From positions 434,001 to 498,000 of the forward strand of contig NZ_AWGF01000004.1 of the NCBI RefSeq assembly GCF_000495855.1: DNA of 64,000 bases. The letters are read 5' to 3'. This DNA comes from Asticcacaulis sp. YBE204. Lineage in GTDB: Bacteria; Pseudomonadota; Alphaproteobacteria; Caulobacterales; Caulobacteraceae. Shown piece after piece: positions 37,494-46,819 of the stretch; within the stretch, counting starts at the first letter, position 1; each line of letters starts with the position of its first letter. Below the pieces are notes generated by a model, which saw only the letters and a program-made list of their open reading frames with translations, was not told where the DNA came from and ran no database searches. The position numbers and the translations under genes were made by a program.

Positions 37494-37508
37494 GTGAACA
37501 TTGTTCAC
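37494..37508. promoter_or_regulatory. palindromic operator candidate, site 1
   Basis: GTGAACA-T-TGTTCAC is a perfect 7-1-7 palindrome 25 bp upstream of the small exported protein start. It shares the core TGAAC-N5-GTTCA with sites at 37535 and 48797. Position suits repression of the DUF2145 operon. Confidence 0.5.
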
Positions 37509-37534
37509 GCATATAGGCGGGTGTCAAGTTAATT

Positions 37535-37549
37535 TTGAACGACGTTCAA
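37535..37549. promoter_or_regulatory. palindromic operator candidate, site 2
   Basis: TTGAACG-A-CGTTCAA is a perfect 7-1-7 palindrome, centred 41 bp (about four helical turns) from site 1. It overlaps the stop codon of the HAD phosphatase gene. Two in-phase sites suggest cooperative binding of a dimeric regulator, probably TetR type, not encoded next to it. Confidence 0.5.
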
Positions 37550-38202
37550 TTTTGAAGCAGAAACGCTTTCAGTGACGGCGCGCGGACATGGACGAACGTG
37601 TCCGTATTGGTTTCGGCGTGCGGCCCGACGAGGATAGTCGTCATGCCCAGTTCGTGCGCGGGTTTGAGGTTCTTGGGGCTGTCCTCGAAAAAGGCTGTTT
37701 CCGGGCCGGTGACCGCGTGTTTCTGCATCATGCGATGGAAGGTAGCGAGGTTCGGCTTGGGGATCAGGTCGGCGTGACCGAGGTGAAACACGTCCTCGAA
37801 CAGGTGGGTCATCTCCAGCTTGTCGAGGATGCGATAGGCGTGGTTTTCGTCGCCGTTAGTGAAGACCAGCTTGCGGCCTTCCAGCGCGGTAATCGCCGCG
37901 TTCAGATCGGGATCGGGCAGGAGGGCGTCGAGCGAGACGTCATGCACCTCGTTCATGAAAGCGTAGGGATCGATGCTGTGGTAGGCCATCAATCCGGCCA
38001 GTGTCGTGCCGTGTTCGTAGAGGTATTTCTTCTGAAGCTCAAAAGCGTCCTGCCGCGCCAGACCGGTCTGACGCATGACGAAGGCCGTCATCTTGCCTTC
38101 GACCAGCGCCATGACCTCGGCCTCGGGCGGGTAGAGCGTATTGTCGAGGTCGAACAGCCAGGTCGAAACGTGCGGCAAAGCGGCGGGAGAGGTAACGGTC
38201 AT
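37546..38202 (-). CDS. HAD family pyrimidine 5'-nucleotidase-like phosphatase
   Basis: A 218-residue HAD hydrolase. Motif I is FDLDNTLYPPEA (about 16-27), motif II is FTNGDENHA, motif III includes the Lys of LIPKPN, and motif IV is FFEDSPKNL. The DLDNTLYP start is typical of the SDT1/pyrimidine 5'-nucleotidase subgroup, which dephosphorylates UMP or CMP in some species. The ATG at 38200-38202 follows a GGAG site; the frame upstream runs into repeat R5. It lies downstream of argB. Confidence 0.85.
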   Translation of the reverse strand: MTVTSPAALPHVSTWLFDLDNTLYPPEAEVMALVEGKMTAFVMRQTGLARQDAFELQKKYLYEHGTTLAGLMAYHSIDPYAFMNEVHDVSLDALLPDPDLNAAITALEGRKLVFTNGDENHAYRILDKLEMTHLFEDVFHLGHADLIPKPNLATFHRMMQKHAVTGPETAFFEDSPKNLKPAHELGMTTILVGPHAETNTDTFVHVRAPSLKAFLLQN

Positions 38203-38242
38203 CCCGCCAGCTTCGGTTTTTTTTGGGGGAGATTCAAGTCTC

Positions 38243-38275
38243 TTCTCCTCCCTATGCAAGCGTAGGGAGGTGGAC
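38243..38275. repeat. GC-rich repeat, half-length copy (R5)
   Basis: A single hairpin CCTCCCTA-TGCAAGCG-TAGGGAGG (38247-38270) that looks like one end of the type A element. It lies between the argB stop and the HAD gene start, both on the minus strand, and ends 2 bp before the argB stop. Confidence 0.65.
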
Positions 38276-38276
38276 C

Positions 38277-39215
38277 TTAGTCCCGCGTGATCAGCGTGCC
38301 CGCGCCGTGTTCGGTGAACAGTTCGACCAGCATGGCGTGCGGGCGGCGGCCATCGAGGATAACCACGGCCTCGACCCCGGCTTCGATCGCGCCGATGGCG
38401 GTTTCCAGCTTCGGGATCATGCCGCCAACGGCGACGCCGTCCTCGATCAGCTGACGCGCTTCGGAGACCGTCATCTGACGGATCAGATCCTTGTCGCCGT
38501 CCAGCACGCCCGCGATATCGGTCAGCAGCAGCATGCGTTTGGCGTTGAGCTTGCCCGCGACCGCCCCGGCGACGGTATCGGCGTTGATATTGTAGGTGTG
38601 GCCTTCTTCGCTGACGCCGATGGGAGCGATGACCGGCACGTAGTCATGTTCGGCGTCGCCGATCAGGGTGCGGATCAGTTTGTCATCGACGACCTTGGGT
38701 TCGCCGACGTAACCGAGATCGACGACCTGTTCGATCATCGAGTCGGGGTCTTTCTTGGTGCGGGTAGCCTTGTCGACCAGCAACAGACCGGCGTCCTTGC
38801 CCGACAGGCCGACGCCGCGCACATCGGCTTCGCGCCCGGCCTGCGTGATCCAGTTGGCGATTTCCTTGTTCACCGCGCCCGACAGGACCATCTCGGCGAT
38901 TTCCATCGTCGCTTCGTCGGTGACGCGCAGGCCGTCGATGAAGGTCGATTTGACGCCTGCGCGGTTGAGCATGGCCGAAATCTGTGGTCCGCCGCCGTGG
39001 ACGACGACCGGGTGGATGCCCAGCAGCTTGAGCAGCACGATATCCGAAGCGAACAGCTTGGCTACCGCTTCGTCGCCCATGGCGTGGCCGCCGTATTTAA
39101 TGGTGACGATTTCGCGGTCGTAGATCTGGATGAAGGGCAGGGCCTCGGCCAGGGTGCGGGCGGTAGCCCAGCCTTTTTCTTCGAGTTGCGCGTCGGATTG
39201 GGTCTGCTTGATCAT
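38277..39215 (-). CDS. argB: acetylglutamate kinase
   Basis: Phosphorylates N-acetylglutamate in arginine synthesis. The 312-residue protein shows [17 protein letters not shown] (nucleotide loop), [14 protein letters not shown] (substrate loop), [30 protein letters not shown] and [19 protein letters not shown]. The N-terminal helix before the core (about 1-30) is the type found in arginine-inhibited hexameric enzymes. It precedes the HAD phosphatase gene. Assignment is firm. Confidence 0.95.
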   Translation of the reverse strand: MIKQTQSDAQLEEKGWATARTLAEALPFIQIYDREIVTIKYGGHAMGDEAVAKLFASDIVLLKLLGIHPVVVHGGGPQISAMLNRAGVKSTFIDGLRVTDEATMEIAEMVLSGAVNKEIANWITQAGREADVRGVGLSGKDAGLLLVDKATRTKKDPDSMIEQVVDLGYVGEPKVVDDKLIRTLIGDAEHDYVPVIAPIGVSEEGHTYNINADTVAGAVAGKLNAKRMLLLTDIAGVLDGDKDLIRQMTVSEARQLIEDGVAVGGMIPKLETAIGAIEAGVEAVVILDGRRPHAMLVELFTEHGAGTLITRD

Positions 39216-39329
39216 TTCGGAGTAATGTGCCTCGGGACTACGCCGTTCGGCGTATCAGCAAAGGGTGACAGCTATATGTCGCGGCGCATACAGGATATGG
39301 GCGCAACTGTCATGCGGTTTTTACCTTTA

Positions 39330-39447
39330 ACTCCCTCTCCCTGCTTGCGGGGCGAGGGGCCTCTTTCTTTGCGCGACTCGCCCCTCATCCGGCCCTTCGG
39401 ACTACCCGCACCGGCGGCCCGGTTCTCCCCGTAAACGCAGAAGGGAA
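39330..39447. repeat. GC-rich double-hairpin intergenic repeat, type B (copy R6)
   Basis: It starts CTCCCTCTCCCTGC-TT-GCGGGGCGAGGGG and has later GACTCGCCCCTC and GGTTCTCCCC arms, echoing copy R1. It lies between argB and rpmE on the minus strand, just downstream of the rpmE terminator. The right end (GTAAACGCAG) is diverged from R1. Confidence 0.7.
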
Positions 39448-39448
39448 T

Positions 39449-39482
39449 AGAAAAATCCGGCCCAGTTCCCTGAGCCGGATTT
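39449..39482 (-). terminator. rho-independent terminator of rpmE
   Basis: On the minus strand AAATCCGGC and GCCGGATTT form a perfect 9-bp stem around a 12-base loop, followed by TTC and a short U-rich tail. It lies 27 bp after the rpmE stop. Confidence 0.8.
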
Positions 39483-39508
39483 GAAACGCGCAACGAAAGT
39501 CGCAGGCC

Positions 39509-39733
39509 TTACTTCTTAAGGAAGCCGCCGAACTTGTTGTTGAAGCGCGACACGCGACCGGCGCGGTCGAGCAGGGTGCCGTTGCCGCCGGTCCACGCCG
39601 GGTGCGTGCGGGGGTCGATGTCGAGGTTCAGGACGGCGCCTTCTTTGCCGTAGGTCGAACGCGTCTGATAGGACGAACCGTCCGTCAGGGTGACCGTGAT
39701 CCAGTGATAGTCGGGGTGACCGTCTTTTTTCAT
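39509..39733 (-). CDS. rpmE: 50S ribosomal protein L31 (zinc-free form)
   Basis: A 74-residue L31 starting [18 protein letters not shown], with the family centre [13 protein letters not shown] and the tail [12 protein letters not shown]. The zinc-binding cysteines of the C-plus form are missing, so it is a C-minus type, the usual state in this group. It has its own terminator and stands alone between argB and the divergent ABC exporter. Confidence 0.94.
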   Translation of the reverse strand: MKKDGHPDYHWITVTLTDGSSYQTRSTYGKEGAVLNLDIDPRTHPAWTGGNGTLLDRAGRVSRFNNKFGGFLKK

Positions 39734-39854
39734 GTCTTTAAGTCCTTAAAAACGTCCGGCCAGCAGGGATGCGGACGCAAAGAAAGGTGATGCCGGGAAT
39801 AGCGAAGGGCGCTCCTTACAGGAAGCGGCGTTGCGGCGCAAGGATTTAAGCTTT

Positions 39855-41714
39855 ATGGGTCGCATTATGACCGATCAGACACAGCCCGCCGCCGCAGACG
39901 CCCACAAAGACCGCCCCGGATCGGGTGCCGAACTGGTGGGGCAACTCAATACCGCCGCCGGAGGACGTGAGAAAACCCGCGACCTCAAGCCTCTGATTCA
40001 TCTCTGGCCCTATATCACGGCGCAAAAGGTCGATGCGCTGGGAGCGGTGGTGTTTCTGCTCCTGTCGTCGGGGGCCACCTTTGCCCTGACCGGGGCGTCG
40101 CGGTTCCTGATCGACAACGGGTTCGGGTCGCGTAACGCCTCGCAACTGAACTTCTGGTTCCTGATTGTCGCCGTGGTGGCGTTGGTCCTCGCTCTGGCGA
40201 CGGCGCTGCGCTACTTCTATATCACCAAGCTGGGCGAGCGCGTCGTCGCCAATCTGCGCAAGGACGTGTTCAGCCATATCCTGAGCCTCGATCCCGGCTT
40301 CTTCCTGAAAATCCGCACGGGTGAAGTTGTGTCGCGCTTGACGACCGACTTGCAGATCGTCGATACGCTGGTTTCGACCTCGATCTCCGTGGCGTTGCGC
40401 AACGGCATTTCGTTCATCGGCGGCCTGATTTTGCTGATGTTCGTCAGTCCGAAACTGACCCTGTTCGTGCTGTGCATCTTCCCGGTCGTGCTGGTGCCGC
40501 TGTTCACCTTCGGCAAACGCGTGGGTAAGCTGACGCGGCAGACGCAGGACAGCTTCGCCAATGCCGTCGGCACGGCGGGCGAGACGCTGGACGCGCTGGA
40601 AACCGTGCAGGCTTTCGTGCGCGAAGACTATGCCCGCGGTAGGTTCGCGGAAGGCGTCGAGACCGCGTTCAAGCTGTCGTTGAAGCGCATGGGGGCGCGG
40701 GCCTTCATGACGGCCCTGGTTATCTCGCTGGTCTTCGGCGGCGTGGCCTTCGTCCTGTGGCTGGGGTCGCGCGCGGTCATCGCCGGGGACATGTCCGAAG
40801 GCACGCTGATCCAGTTCGTCATGCTGTCGGTGCTGGTCGCCGGTTCTGTCGGCTCTTTGTCCGAGACATGGGGCGATGTGCAAAAGGCCGCAGGGGCCAT
40901 GGCGCGCATCGATGAGCTTCTGGGCTCAAAGCCCACTATTATCGCGCCGGCGTATCCGCAAGCCCTGCCGGACCCGGCGCGCGGCGAGATCGTGTTCAGG
41001 GATGTCGACTTCGCCTATCCGGCGCGTCCTGATCAGCGTGTGCTGAAAGGCTTCAGCCTCGATGTGAAGGCGGGGGAGACCGTGGCGCTGGTCGGGCCAT
41101 CGGGGGCGGGCAAATCCACCGTATTCAAGCTTCTGCTGCGCTACTACGAACTGAGCGGCGGCACGATCACGCTCGATGGCGTCGATATCACGAAGGCCGA
41201 TCCCAAGGCCGTACGTGAGCGCCTGTCGCTGGTGGCGCAGGATGCGGCGCTGTTTTCCGCCTCGGCGGCGGACAATATCCGATTTGGGCGCGCCGACGCC
41301 AGCGACGATGACATCCGCGCCGCCGCTCAGAAGGCGCAGGCGCTCGGCTTCATCGAGGCCTTGCCGGAGAAGTTCGGCACGGCCCTCGGCGAACGCGCCA
41401 AATCCTTGTCGGGCGGGCAAAAGCAACGCCTGTCGATCGCGCGCGCCTTGGTTCGCCGCGCGCCGGTCCTGCTGCTCGATGAGGCGACCTCGGCGCTCGA
41501 TGCCGAGAATGAGCGTCTGGTGCAGGATGCGCTCAACGAGGCGATGAGCGAGCGCACGACGCTGGTCATCGCCCACCGTCTGGCGACCGTGCTTAAGGCC
41601 GACCGCATCGTGGTGATCGACGAAGGCCACGTGGTCGAGCAGGGGACGCATGACGAACTGGTCGCAAAAGGCGGGCTTTATGCGCGTCTGGCGGAGTTGC
41701 AATTCAACAGCTAG
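39855..41714 (+). CDS. ABC exporter, fused membrane and ATPase domains
   Basis: A 619-residue half-transporter of the MsbA/lipid-peptide exporter type. Residues about 40-340 hold six membrane segments (for example LGAVVFLLLSSGATFALTG), and residues about 365-610 the ATPase: Walker A GPSGAGKST, the Q-loop VAQDAALFSAS, signature LSGGQKQR, Walker B VLLLDEAT, and the H-loop VIAHRLATV. It should work as a homodimer. The ATG at 39855 follows AAGGA at a 10-bp spacing; 39867 is the alternative start. The substrate is unknown. Confidence 0.9.
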   Translation: MGRIMTDQTQPAAADAHKDRPGSGAELVGQLNTAAGGREKTRDLKPLIHLWPYITAQKVDALGAVVFLLLSSGATFALTGASRFLIDNGFGSRNASQLNFWFLIVAVVALVLALATALRYFYITKLGERVVANLRKDVFSHILSLDPGFFLKIRTGEVVSRLTTDLQIVDTLVSTSISVALRNGISFIGGLILLMFVSPKLTLFVLCIFPVVLVPLFTFGKRVGKLTRQTQDSFANAVGTAGETLDALETVQAFVREDYARGRFAEGVETAFKLSLKRMGARAFMTALVISLVFGGVAFVLWLGSRAVIAGDMSEGTLIQFVMLSVLVAGSVGSLSETWGDVQKAAGAMARIDELLGSKPTIIAPAYPQALPDPARGEIVFRDVDFAYPARPDQRVLKGFSLDVKAGETVALVGPSGAGKSTVFKLLLRYYELSGGTITLDGVDITKADPKAVRERLSLVAQDAALFSASAADNIRFGRADASDDDIRAAAQKAQALGFIEALPEKFGTALGERAKSLSGGQKQRLSIARALVRRAPVLLLDEATSALDAENERLVQDALNEAMSERTTLVIAHRLATVLKADRIVVIDEGHVVEQGTHDELVAKGGLYARLAELQFNS

Positions 41715-41900
41715 GTGCGGTTCGATTCGCCTGAGCGGCGAATTAAACGCGTTCTCCGTTAGCGATATCAGGCGCATCGGTTTTATATTACCGTATACGG
41801 AACATCGTTTGGTAAAATATAACTCTAACGTGCATTTTTATCGTTAATAAAAACAGGTGGTTGCAAAATAAATCATCTTTTTGGCCTGCGCATAATTGAA

Positions 41901-41918
41901 ATACTGAACGTTCCGTAT
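41901..41918. promoter_or_regulatory. TetR-type operator upstream of the SDR-tetR operon
   Basis: ATACTGAAC-GTTCCGTAT is an 18-bp palindrome with one mismatched pair, of the ATACGGAACGTTCCGTAT kind bound by many TetR/AcrR regulators. A second half-site ATACGGAAC lies at 41795-41803. It is 93 bp upstream of the SDR start in an AT-rich promoter region, so autoregulation by the TetR protein at 42880 is likely. Confidence 0.6.
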
Positions 41919-42010
41919 TATATCGTCCTCATCCGGCGAGTGGCGTAAGGGCCGGTTTTTCATGGCCTTTTCCTCCCCCCCGCATAAAGGCCTGTTCAGG
42001 ACACTGCACC

Positions 42011-42877
42011 TTGTCACATGATCTTCTCGAACCGGAGGATCAGGCGCATCGCGTCTGGTTCATCACCGGAACGTCTCAGGGCTTCGGCCATGAGCTGACC
42101 CGCATCGCACTGGAACGCGGCGATTTTGTCGTTGCCACCTCGCGCACCCCCGACGCCGTGCGCGCGGCGTTTGCCGACCATGCCCACGCACTCGTGGCGC
42201 TGGAGATGGACGTCAATGACGCGACCGCCATTCAGGCCGCCGTCGCTACGGCGCTGCACTGCTTCGGTCATATCGATATCCTCGTCAACAATGCCGGTTT
42301 CGGTCTGCTGGGCGCTATTGAAGAAGCCACGGACGCGGAAACGCGCGCCCTGTTCGACATTAATCTGTTCGGCCTGCTGGGCGTGACGCGCGCCATCCTG
42401 CCGCACATGCGCGCCCGTCGTCAGGGCCATATCGTCAACCTGTCGTCGATCGCCGGTCTGGTCGGCAGCGCGGGCTGGGGCCTCTATAATGCCAGCAAGT
42501 TTGCCGTCGAAGGCCTGTCCGAAGCTCTGGCGCAGGAACTGCGTCCGCTCGGCATCGGTGTCACGGTCATCGAACCCGGCCCGTTCCGCACCGATTTCCT
42601 CGGTGGCTCGCTGGGGGCGACTCAGCGCATCATCGACGATTACGAAGTTTCCGCCGGTCAGGCCCGCCTGTACCGCGACACCAACCACGGCGTTCAGGCC
42701 GGTGATCCCGCTTTGGGTGCCGAGGCCATGTTCAATGCCGTGACCTCCGCCAATCCACCGTTGCACCTCGTGCTGGGGCAGGGCGCTTATGAGCGGGCGG
42801 TGAAGAAACTGGAAACCCTTCAGGCTGAACTCAAGGCCTGGCGTACTGTAAGCTTTTCGACCGATAAGGCCGCGTAA
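42011..42877 (+). CDS. short-chain dehydrogenase/reductase
   Basis: A 288-residue SDR. The cofactor motif is TGTSQGFGHEL (about 19-29), followed by NNAGFGLLG, the catalytic Ser in NLSSIAG, and YNASK (Tyr and Lys). An Arg (ATSRTPD) at the end of strand two favours NADP(H). There is no ATG before the cofactor motif. The start is TTG at 42011, with AGGAC about 8 bp upstream. It is the first gene of an operon with a TetR regulator 2 bp downstream. The substrate is unknown. Confidence 0.88.
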   Translation: MSHDLLEPEDQAHRVWFITGTSQGFGHELTRIALERGDFVVATSRTPDAVRAAFADHAHALVALEMDVNDATAIQAAVATALHCFGHIDILVNNAGFGLLGAIEEATDAETRALFDINLFGLLGVTRAILPHMRARRQGHIVNLSSIAGLVGSAGWGLYNASKFAVEGLSEALAQELRPLGIGVTVIEPGPFRTDFLGGSLGATQRIIDDYEVSAGQARLYRDTNHGVQAGDPALGAEAMFNAVTSANPPLHLVLGQGAYERAVKKLETLQAELKAWRTVSFSTDKAA

Positions 42878-42879
42878 CC

Positions 42880-43548
42880 ATGACTACCTATACCGGCGAT
42901 GTTGCCGCCGTTTCTGAATCCATCGTCCCCGTCAAGCGTCCGCGTGGGCGCCCGCGGTCCGAAAGCGCGCGCGACACTATCCTCAAGGCGACGATGGAGT
43001 TGCTGGAGCAGGGCACGCTACGCGACATGACCGCCGAGGCCATCGCCAAAAAAGCAGGCGTGTCGAAGGCGACGTTGTATAAATGGTGGCCGAACAAGAC
43101 CTATATCGCGTTCGACGCCTTCATGGCGCGGGTCAAGATGGAAGTCGCCACGCCCGACACCGGTTCGGCCGAGCGCGACTTCCTGATTCAGGTGCGCGAA
43201 GCCATGGCGTTCTATTCGTCACCGGCAGGCCGGACTCTGGCGCAGCTTCTGGCCGAAGGGCAGGGCGACGCTAATTTCCACGAGGTGTTGCTGGAACGCT
43301 TCCTGACTCAGCGTCGCGAAGAGGTCGCCGTCATGTGGCAGCGCGGCGTCGATCGCGGCGATATCTGCGCCAATATCGACCGTCAGATGGGCCTCGATAT
43401 TCTGTATGGGACGATGATGTTCCGCTTCCTGTCTGGCCGGTTCAATATGATGAACGCCGAAGAGGCCGAGAAACTGGTCAGGACGGCCTTCCGGGGTTTT
43501 GCGCCGAACATGCGCGTCACCGACGACGAGGTCTGGATCGAGGCTTAA
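42880..43548 (+). CDS. TetR/AcrR family transcriptional regulator
   Basis: A 222-residue repressor. A disordered basic start (VKRPRGRPRSESARD) leads into the TetR DNA-binding domain (about 30-80: ILKATMELLEQG, MTAEAIAKKAGVSKATLYKWWPNKTYI). Residues 90-222 are the helical ligand and dimer domain of the TetR_C_33 kind. It is co-transcribed with the SDR gene and probably binds the palindrome at 41901. The inducer is unknown; a substrate of the SDR is a reasonable guess. Confidence 0.9.
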   Translation: MTTYTGDVAAVSESIVPVKRPRGRPRSESARDTILKATMELLEQGTLRDMTAEAIAKKAGVSKATLYKWWPNKTYIAFDAFMARVKMEVATPDTGSAERDFLIQVREAMAFYSSPAGRTLAQLLAEGQGDANFHEVLLERFLTQRREEVAVMWQRGVDRGDICANIDRQMGLDILYGTMMFRFLSGRFNMMNAEEAEKLVRTAFRGFAPNMRVTDDEVWIEA

Positions 43549-43584
43549 CAAAAAACCCTCCGGTGTGATCCGGAGGGTTTTTTG
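43549..43584. terminator. bidirectional rho-independent terminator
   Basis: CAAAAAACCCTCCGG and CCGGAGGGTTTTTTG are perfectly complementary around TGTGAT. With an A run on one side and a T run on the other it stops both the tetR transcript and the convergent inositol monophosphatase transcript. Confidence 0.93.
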
Positions 43585-43601
43585 TTTGGCGCTGGCGCGC
43601 A

Positions 43602-44396
43602 TTACTTCGCCATATGCAGCTTGTCGAGGAACTCAGGATAGAGGTCGAGGTTGCAGGCGATCATCTCGCCGGTGATCATCGGCGACTGGTCCGAGTCGAT
43701 CGAAGTGACCTTGCCGCCCGCTTCGGTGATCAGCAGGATGCCCGCGGCCATGTCCCACGGCTTCAGCCCGCGTTCCCAGTAGCCGTCCACGCGACCGGCG
43801 GCAACCATCGCCAGATCGAGCGAGCAGGCCCCCAGACGGCGGATGCCGACCGTGCGTTGCATGATCTGGTGCAGGTCTTTCAGGAACTGCGCGTGGCCGG
43901 TTTTGCCGATGAACGGCGCGCCGGTGGCGATCAGGCATTCGTCGAGGTTGCGACGCGCCGAGACGCGCAGGCGCTTGTCGTTGTGATAGGCACCCTTGCC
44001 CTTTTCGGCCCAGTAAAGGTCGTTGGTCACCGGGTTGAAGGTGACGCCCGCGACGATTTCGCCGTCGCGTTCCAGGGCGACCGTGCAGGAAAACACCGGG
44101 ATGCCGTGCATGAAGTTGGTCGTGCCGTCGATGGGATCGACGATCCAGCGGTGCGTCTTGTCGGTGCCTTCGTGGGCGCCCTGTTCCTCACCGAGGAAGC
44201 CGTAGCCGGGACGCAGACGTAGAAGCTCTTCGAACAGGGCGGCTTCGACGCGCTTGTCGGCAGCGGTGACAAAGTCGCCGGGGCCCTTGCGCGAAACCTG
44301 AAGTTCGGAGACTTCGCCGAAATCGCGCGCCACGCCTTTGCAGGACTTGCGGATGGCGGACACCATGGCCTGAATGAGGGCGGATTGAAGAACCAT
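43602..44396 (-). CDS. inositol monophosphatase family protein (SuhB-like)
   Basis: A 264-residue metal-dependent phosphatase. Motifs are GEEQGAHEG (first metal glutamate), WIVDPIDGTTNFMHG (metal aspartates), and WDMAAGILLITEAGG near the C-terminus. SuhB-type members act on inositol-1-phosphate and also have ribosome-assembly roles in E. coli. It lies downstream of efp on the same strand, but a terminator stands between them. Start ATG at 44394-44396. Confidence 0.9.
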   Translation of the reverse strand: MVLQSALIQAMVSAIRKSCKGVARDFGEVSELQVSRKGPGDFVTAADKRVEAALFEELLRLRPGYGFLGEEQGAHEGTDKTHRWIVDPIDGTTNFMHGIPVFSCTVALERDGEIVAGVTFNPVTNDLYWAEKGKGAYHNDKRLRVSARRNLDECLIATGAPFIGKTGHAQFLKDLHQIMQRTVGIRRLGACSLDLAMVAAGRVDGYWERGLKPWDMAAGILLITEAGGKVTSIDSDQSPMITGEMIACNLDLYPEFLDKLHMAK

Positions 44397-44433
44397 TGTC
44401 TTGATCCTTTACGCTGCCGAAGGCAGCTAAATG

Positions 44434-44480
44434 AAAAAAGCCACTTCAGGGCGAAGAACCGCTTCAAGCCCTGAAGTGAC
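44434..44480 (-). terminator. rho-independent terminator of efp
   Basis: On the minus strand CACTTCAGGG and CCCTGAAGTG form a perfect 10-bp stem around a 17-base loop, followed by GGCTTTTTT. It lies 54 bp after the efp stop and 38 bp before the next gene. Confidence 0.85.
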
Positions 44481-44534
44481 ATTATAAAACCACGAAAAAT
44501 GTATCGGCGCTTGCGCCGAACTTTTTCGTGAGCA

Positions 44535-45104
44535 CTAATCCGCGCGCTTCATGTATTCGCCGTCGGCGGTCGAGACGACGATACGCTCGCCCACGCCCAT
44601 GAACGGCGGGATCATAACGCGCATGCCGTTGGAGGCCTTGGCGGGTTTATAGGACGACGAAGCGGTCTGGCCCTTGATGGTGGGTTCGGTTTCCATGACC
44701 TCAAGGATCACGGTATCGGGCAGGGTGATCGAGATCGGACGCTCGTCGTGGAATTCGAGGATGACGACCATGCCGTCGTGCAGGTACTGGATCTGGTCTT
44801 CGCCGACCCAGTCCTTGTGCAGGCTGATCTGTTCGTAGTTTTCCTGATCCATGAAGACCAGCATGTCGCCGTCTTCGAATAGATACAGGTGATCCTTTTG
44901 CTCCAGCGTAACGCGGTCGACCGTGTCTTCCGAACGCAGGCGCTCGTTGAGCTTGGTACCGGTGATCAGGTTCTTCAGTTCGACCTGAGCGAAGGCGCCG
45001 CCCTTGCCGGGCTTCACGTGGGCGGTCTTGACGACCGACCACAGGCCGCCCTGATATTCCAGAACCATGCCGGGTTTGATCGTATTGGCGTTAATTTTGG
45101 GCAT
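44535..45104 (-). CDS. efp: elongation factor P
   Basis: Relieves ribosome stalling at proline runs. The 189-residue protein has the KOW-like domain with the tip lysine Lys34 in KPGKGGAF, followed by the OB domains ([43 protein letters not shown]). The lysine type with GKG suggests EpmA-style lysylation, but epmA and epmB are not here. The ATG at 45102-45104 gives the family start [12 protein letters not shown]; 67 upstream codons are rejected. Confidence 0.95.
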   Translation of the reverse strand: MPKINANTIKPGMVLEYQGGLWSVVKTAHVKPGKGGAFAQVELKNLITGTKLNERLRSEDTVDRVTLEQKDHLYLFEDGDMLVFMDQENYEQISLHKDWVGEDQIQYLHDGMVVILEFHDERPISITLPDTVILEVMETEPTIKGQTASSSYKPAKASNGMRVMIPPFMGVGERIVVSTADGEYMKRAD

Positions 45105-45291
45105 AAGGATATGACTTGTCAAAGAGTAGGGGCCGCGGAGACCCGGAAAAGGATAGCTGAAAAGCTTGCGCGCGTTACTACCCGTAACGGCGTCCAAAGG
45201 CAAGGGCTCGCAAAGAGCGCCAAAGGGCGATAGACTTTTTATTTCACGGCCCGCATCTTGGCCGCCAATCGAAACGATCAAGGAGCGAGAC

Positions 45292-45981
45292 GTGTTCAAA
45301 ACCATCGCTGTAAGCGGACTGGCCCTGCTGGCCCTGACCGCCTGTTCGAAAAAGGACGAGGGCCAGTCGCAGGGCGCAGGCTATGGCGCCTCGACCGAGG
45401 CCGTGGCCGACAAGGGCGTTCAGGCCCTGTCGTGCGGCGTGCCGGTGACGAAGGACATGACCGCCGACATGATCCTGAAAGCCTTTCCCGGCAATGCGAA
45501 AAAGGAAGCCGTGCCGGGGCCGGAAGGCTCGACCGAAAACGCGGTCGTCATCTATCCGGACGATCCGGCGCGCAAGGTCATCGTCACCTTCTGGGATGCC
45601 GCCCAGACCAAGGTGGCCGACGTCAGCATTGGCGACGAGGCCGTGCAGTGGTACGGCCCCGGCAATATCCGCGTCGGCTCGAAGCTGAAAGACGTTGAGA
45701 CCGCCAATGGCGGACCGTTGACCATGTACGGCTTCGAGTGGGACTACGGCGGTTACGCGTCTGATTTTCAGGGCGGCAAGCTGAACACGCTCGATGGTGG
45801 CTGTGTTCTGAGTCTGCGTTTCTCGCCGCCCAAAGGGCATAATGAGGCCCTGACCAGCGATATAGTCGGCGACCAGCAAATCCCCTCGACCAATGCCAAT
45901 CTTCAGGCGCTTCAGCCGGTGGTGTCGCGCCTGTCGGTCGGCTGGCCGTCGCCGGAGGCGGCGACCGCTAACCCGCAATAG
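45292..45981 (+). CDS. predicted lipoprotein of unknown function
   Basis: A 229-residue protein that begins with GTG at 45292, decided by an AGGAG site 6 bp upstream. From there the signal peptide [17 protein letters not shown] ends in a lipobox with Cys18. The mature protein has two more cysteines (LSCGVPV and GGCVLSL) and no recognised family. Its 3' end overlaps thiE, on the opposite strand, by 14 bp. An envelope role is likely but unproven. Confidence 0.78.
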   Translation: MFKTIAVSGLALLALTACSKKDEGQSQGAGYGASTEAVADKGVQALSCGVPVTKDMTADMILKAFPGNAKKEAVPGPEGSTENAVVIYPDDPARKVIVTFWDAAQTKVADVSIGDEAVQWYGPGNIRVGSKLKDVETANGGPLTMYGFEWDYGGYASDFQGGKLNTLDGGCVLSLRFSPPKGHNEALTSDIVGDQQIPSTNANLQALQPVVSRLSVGWPSPEAATANPQ

Positions 45982-46591
45982 CGGCAAGGAGTTTTTTGAC
46001 CCCGGTGGCCGCGCCATCGGGGTGGTTCCAGACCGCGCCCGACACGGCGATGAAATCCGCGCCTGCGGCGGCGACCTGAGCGGCATTGTCAGCCGTAATG
46101 CCGCCGATGGCGACACAGGGCACTTCCATGGTTTCCTGCCAGATGGTCAGGGTGTCCAGGTGCGCCATGTGCTCGACCACCTTGGTCGAGGTCGGGAAAA
46201 ACGCGCCGAAGGCCACGTAATCCGCGCCGGACTCGGCGGCTTCCATGGCCAGATGACGGCTGTCGTGGCAAGTGACGCCGATCATGGCCTCAAGGCCCAG
46301 CGTCTTGCGCGCGTCTTTGTAGGAGGTGTCCGATTGCCCGACGTGGACGCCGTCGAGCTTCAGTTCTTTGGCCAGTTGGACGTGATCGTTCATCAGCACC
46401 GCCGTGCCGTGTTTGTGGGCCACCGGCGTGATCAGCTTCGTCAGGGCGCGGATTTCGTCGAGCGACACGTCCTTGAGGCGGATTTGCAGGGCCGCGACCG
46501 GACCCGCCGACAGGGCGTCGTCCAGCGTCTTCGCGAAGACGGAGTGGTCGGCGATTTGCGGCGGGGTGATGAGATAGAGCTGACAGGTCAT
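45968..46591 (-). CDS. thiE: thiamine phosphate synthase
   Basis: Joins the thiazole and pyrimidine halves to make thiamine phosphate. The 207-residue TIM-barrel shows ALQIRLKD (pyrophosphate Arg and Lys), [36 protein letters not shown] and VAIGGI. The other thiamine genes are not here and I see no TPP riboswitch in front of it. It is convergent with the lipoprotein gene. Some alphaproteobacteria carry two ThiE-like genes; this one keeps the core motifs. Confidence 0.9.
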   Translation of the reverse strand: MTCQLYLITPPQIADHSVFAKTLDDALSAGPVAALQIRLKDVSLDEIRALTKLITPVAHKHGTAVLMNDHVQLAKELKLDGVHVGQSDTSYKDARKTLGLEAMIGVTCHDSRHLAMEAAESGADYVAFGAFFPTSTKVVEHMAHLDTLTIWQETMEVPCVAIGGITADNAAQVAAAGADFIAVSGAVWNHPDGAATGVKKLLAAIAG

Positions 46592-46646
46592 GCGCAGGGA
46601 ATGCCTGAAATGGGGGGAGAGGGCAAGGATTTCGTACGTCGTAACA

Positions 46647-46813
46647 TATACCTCCCCGCTGGCGGGGAGGGTGGCATCGCGGAGCGATGACGGGTGGGGT
46701 GGCTGGGTAGATAAAACAAGAAGGGTGTCTGCATTTAAGATACCCCACCACTACATCTCGCTCGCTACGCGATCTCGTGCGGTCCCCCTCCCCAGTAAAC
46801 TGGGGAGGTATAA
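46647..46813. repeat. GC-rich double-hairpin intergenic repeat, type A (copy R7)
   Basis: End hairpins CCTCCCCGC-TG-GCGGGGAGG (46651-46670) and CCTCCCCAG-TAAA-CTGGGGAGG (46787-46808), flanked by TATA and TATAAAA. It fills the gap between rcdA and thiE on the minus strand and ends 6 bp before the rcdA stop. Confidence 0.8.
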
Positions 46814-46819
46814 AAAGGT

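Noticed and set aside
46592..46646. TPP riboswitch upstream of thiE
   Set aside because: The leader lacks the CTGAGA and GACC core motifs and is too short before repeat R7 begins.
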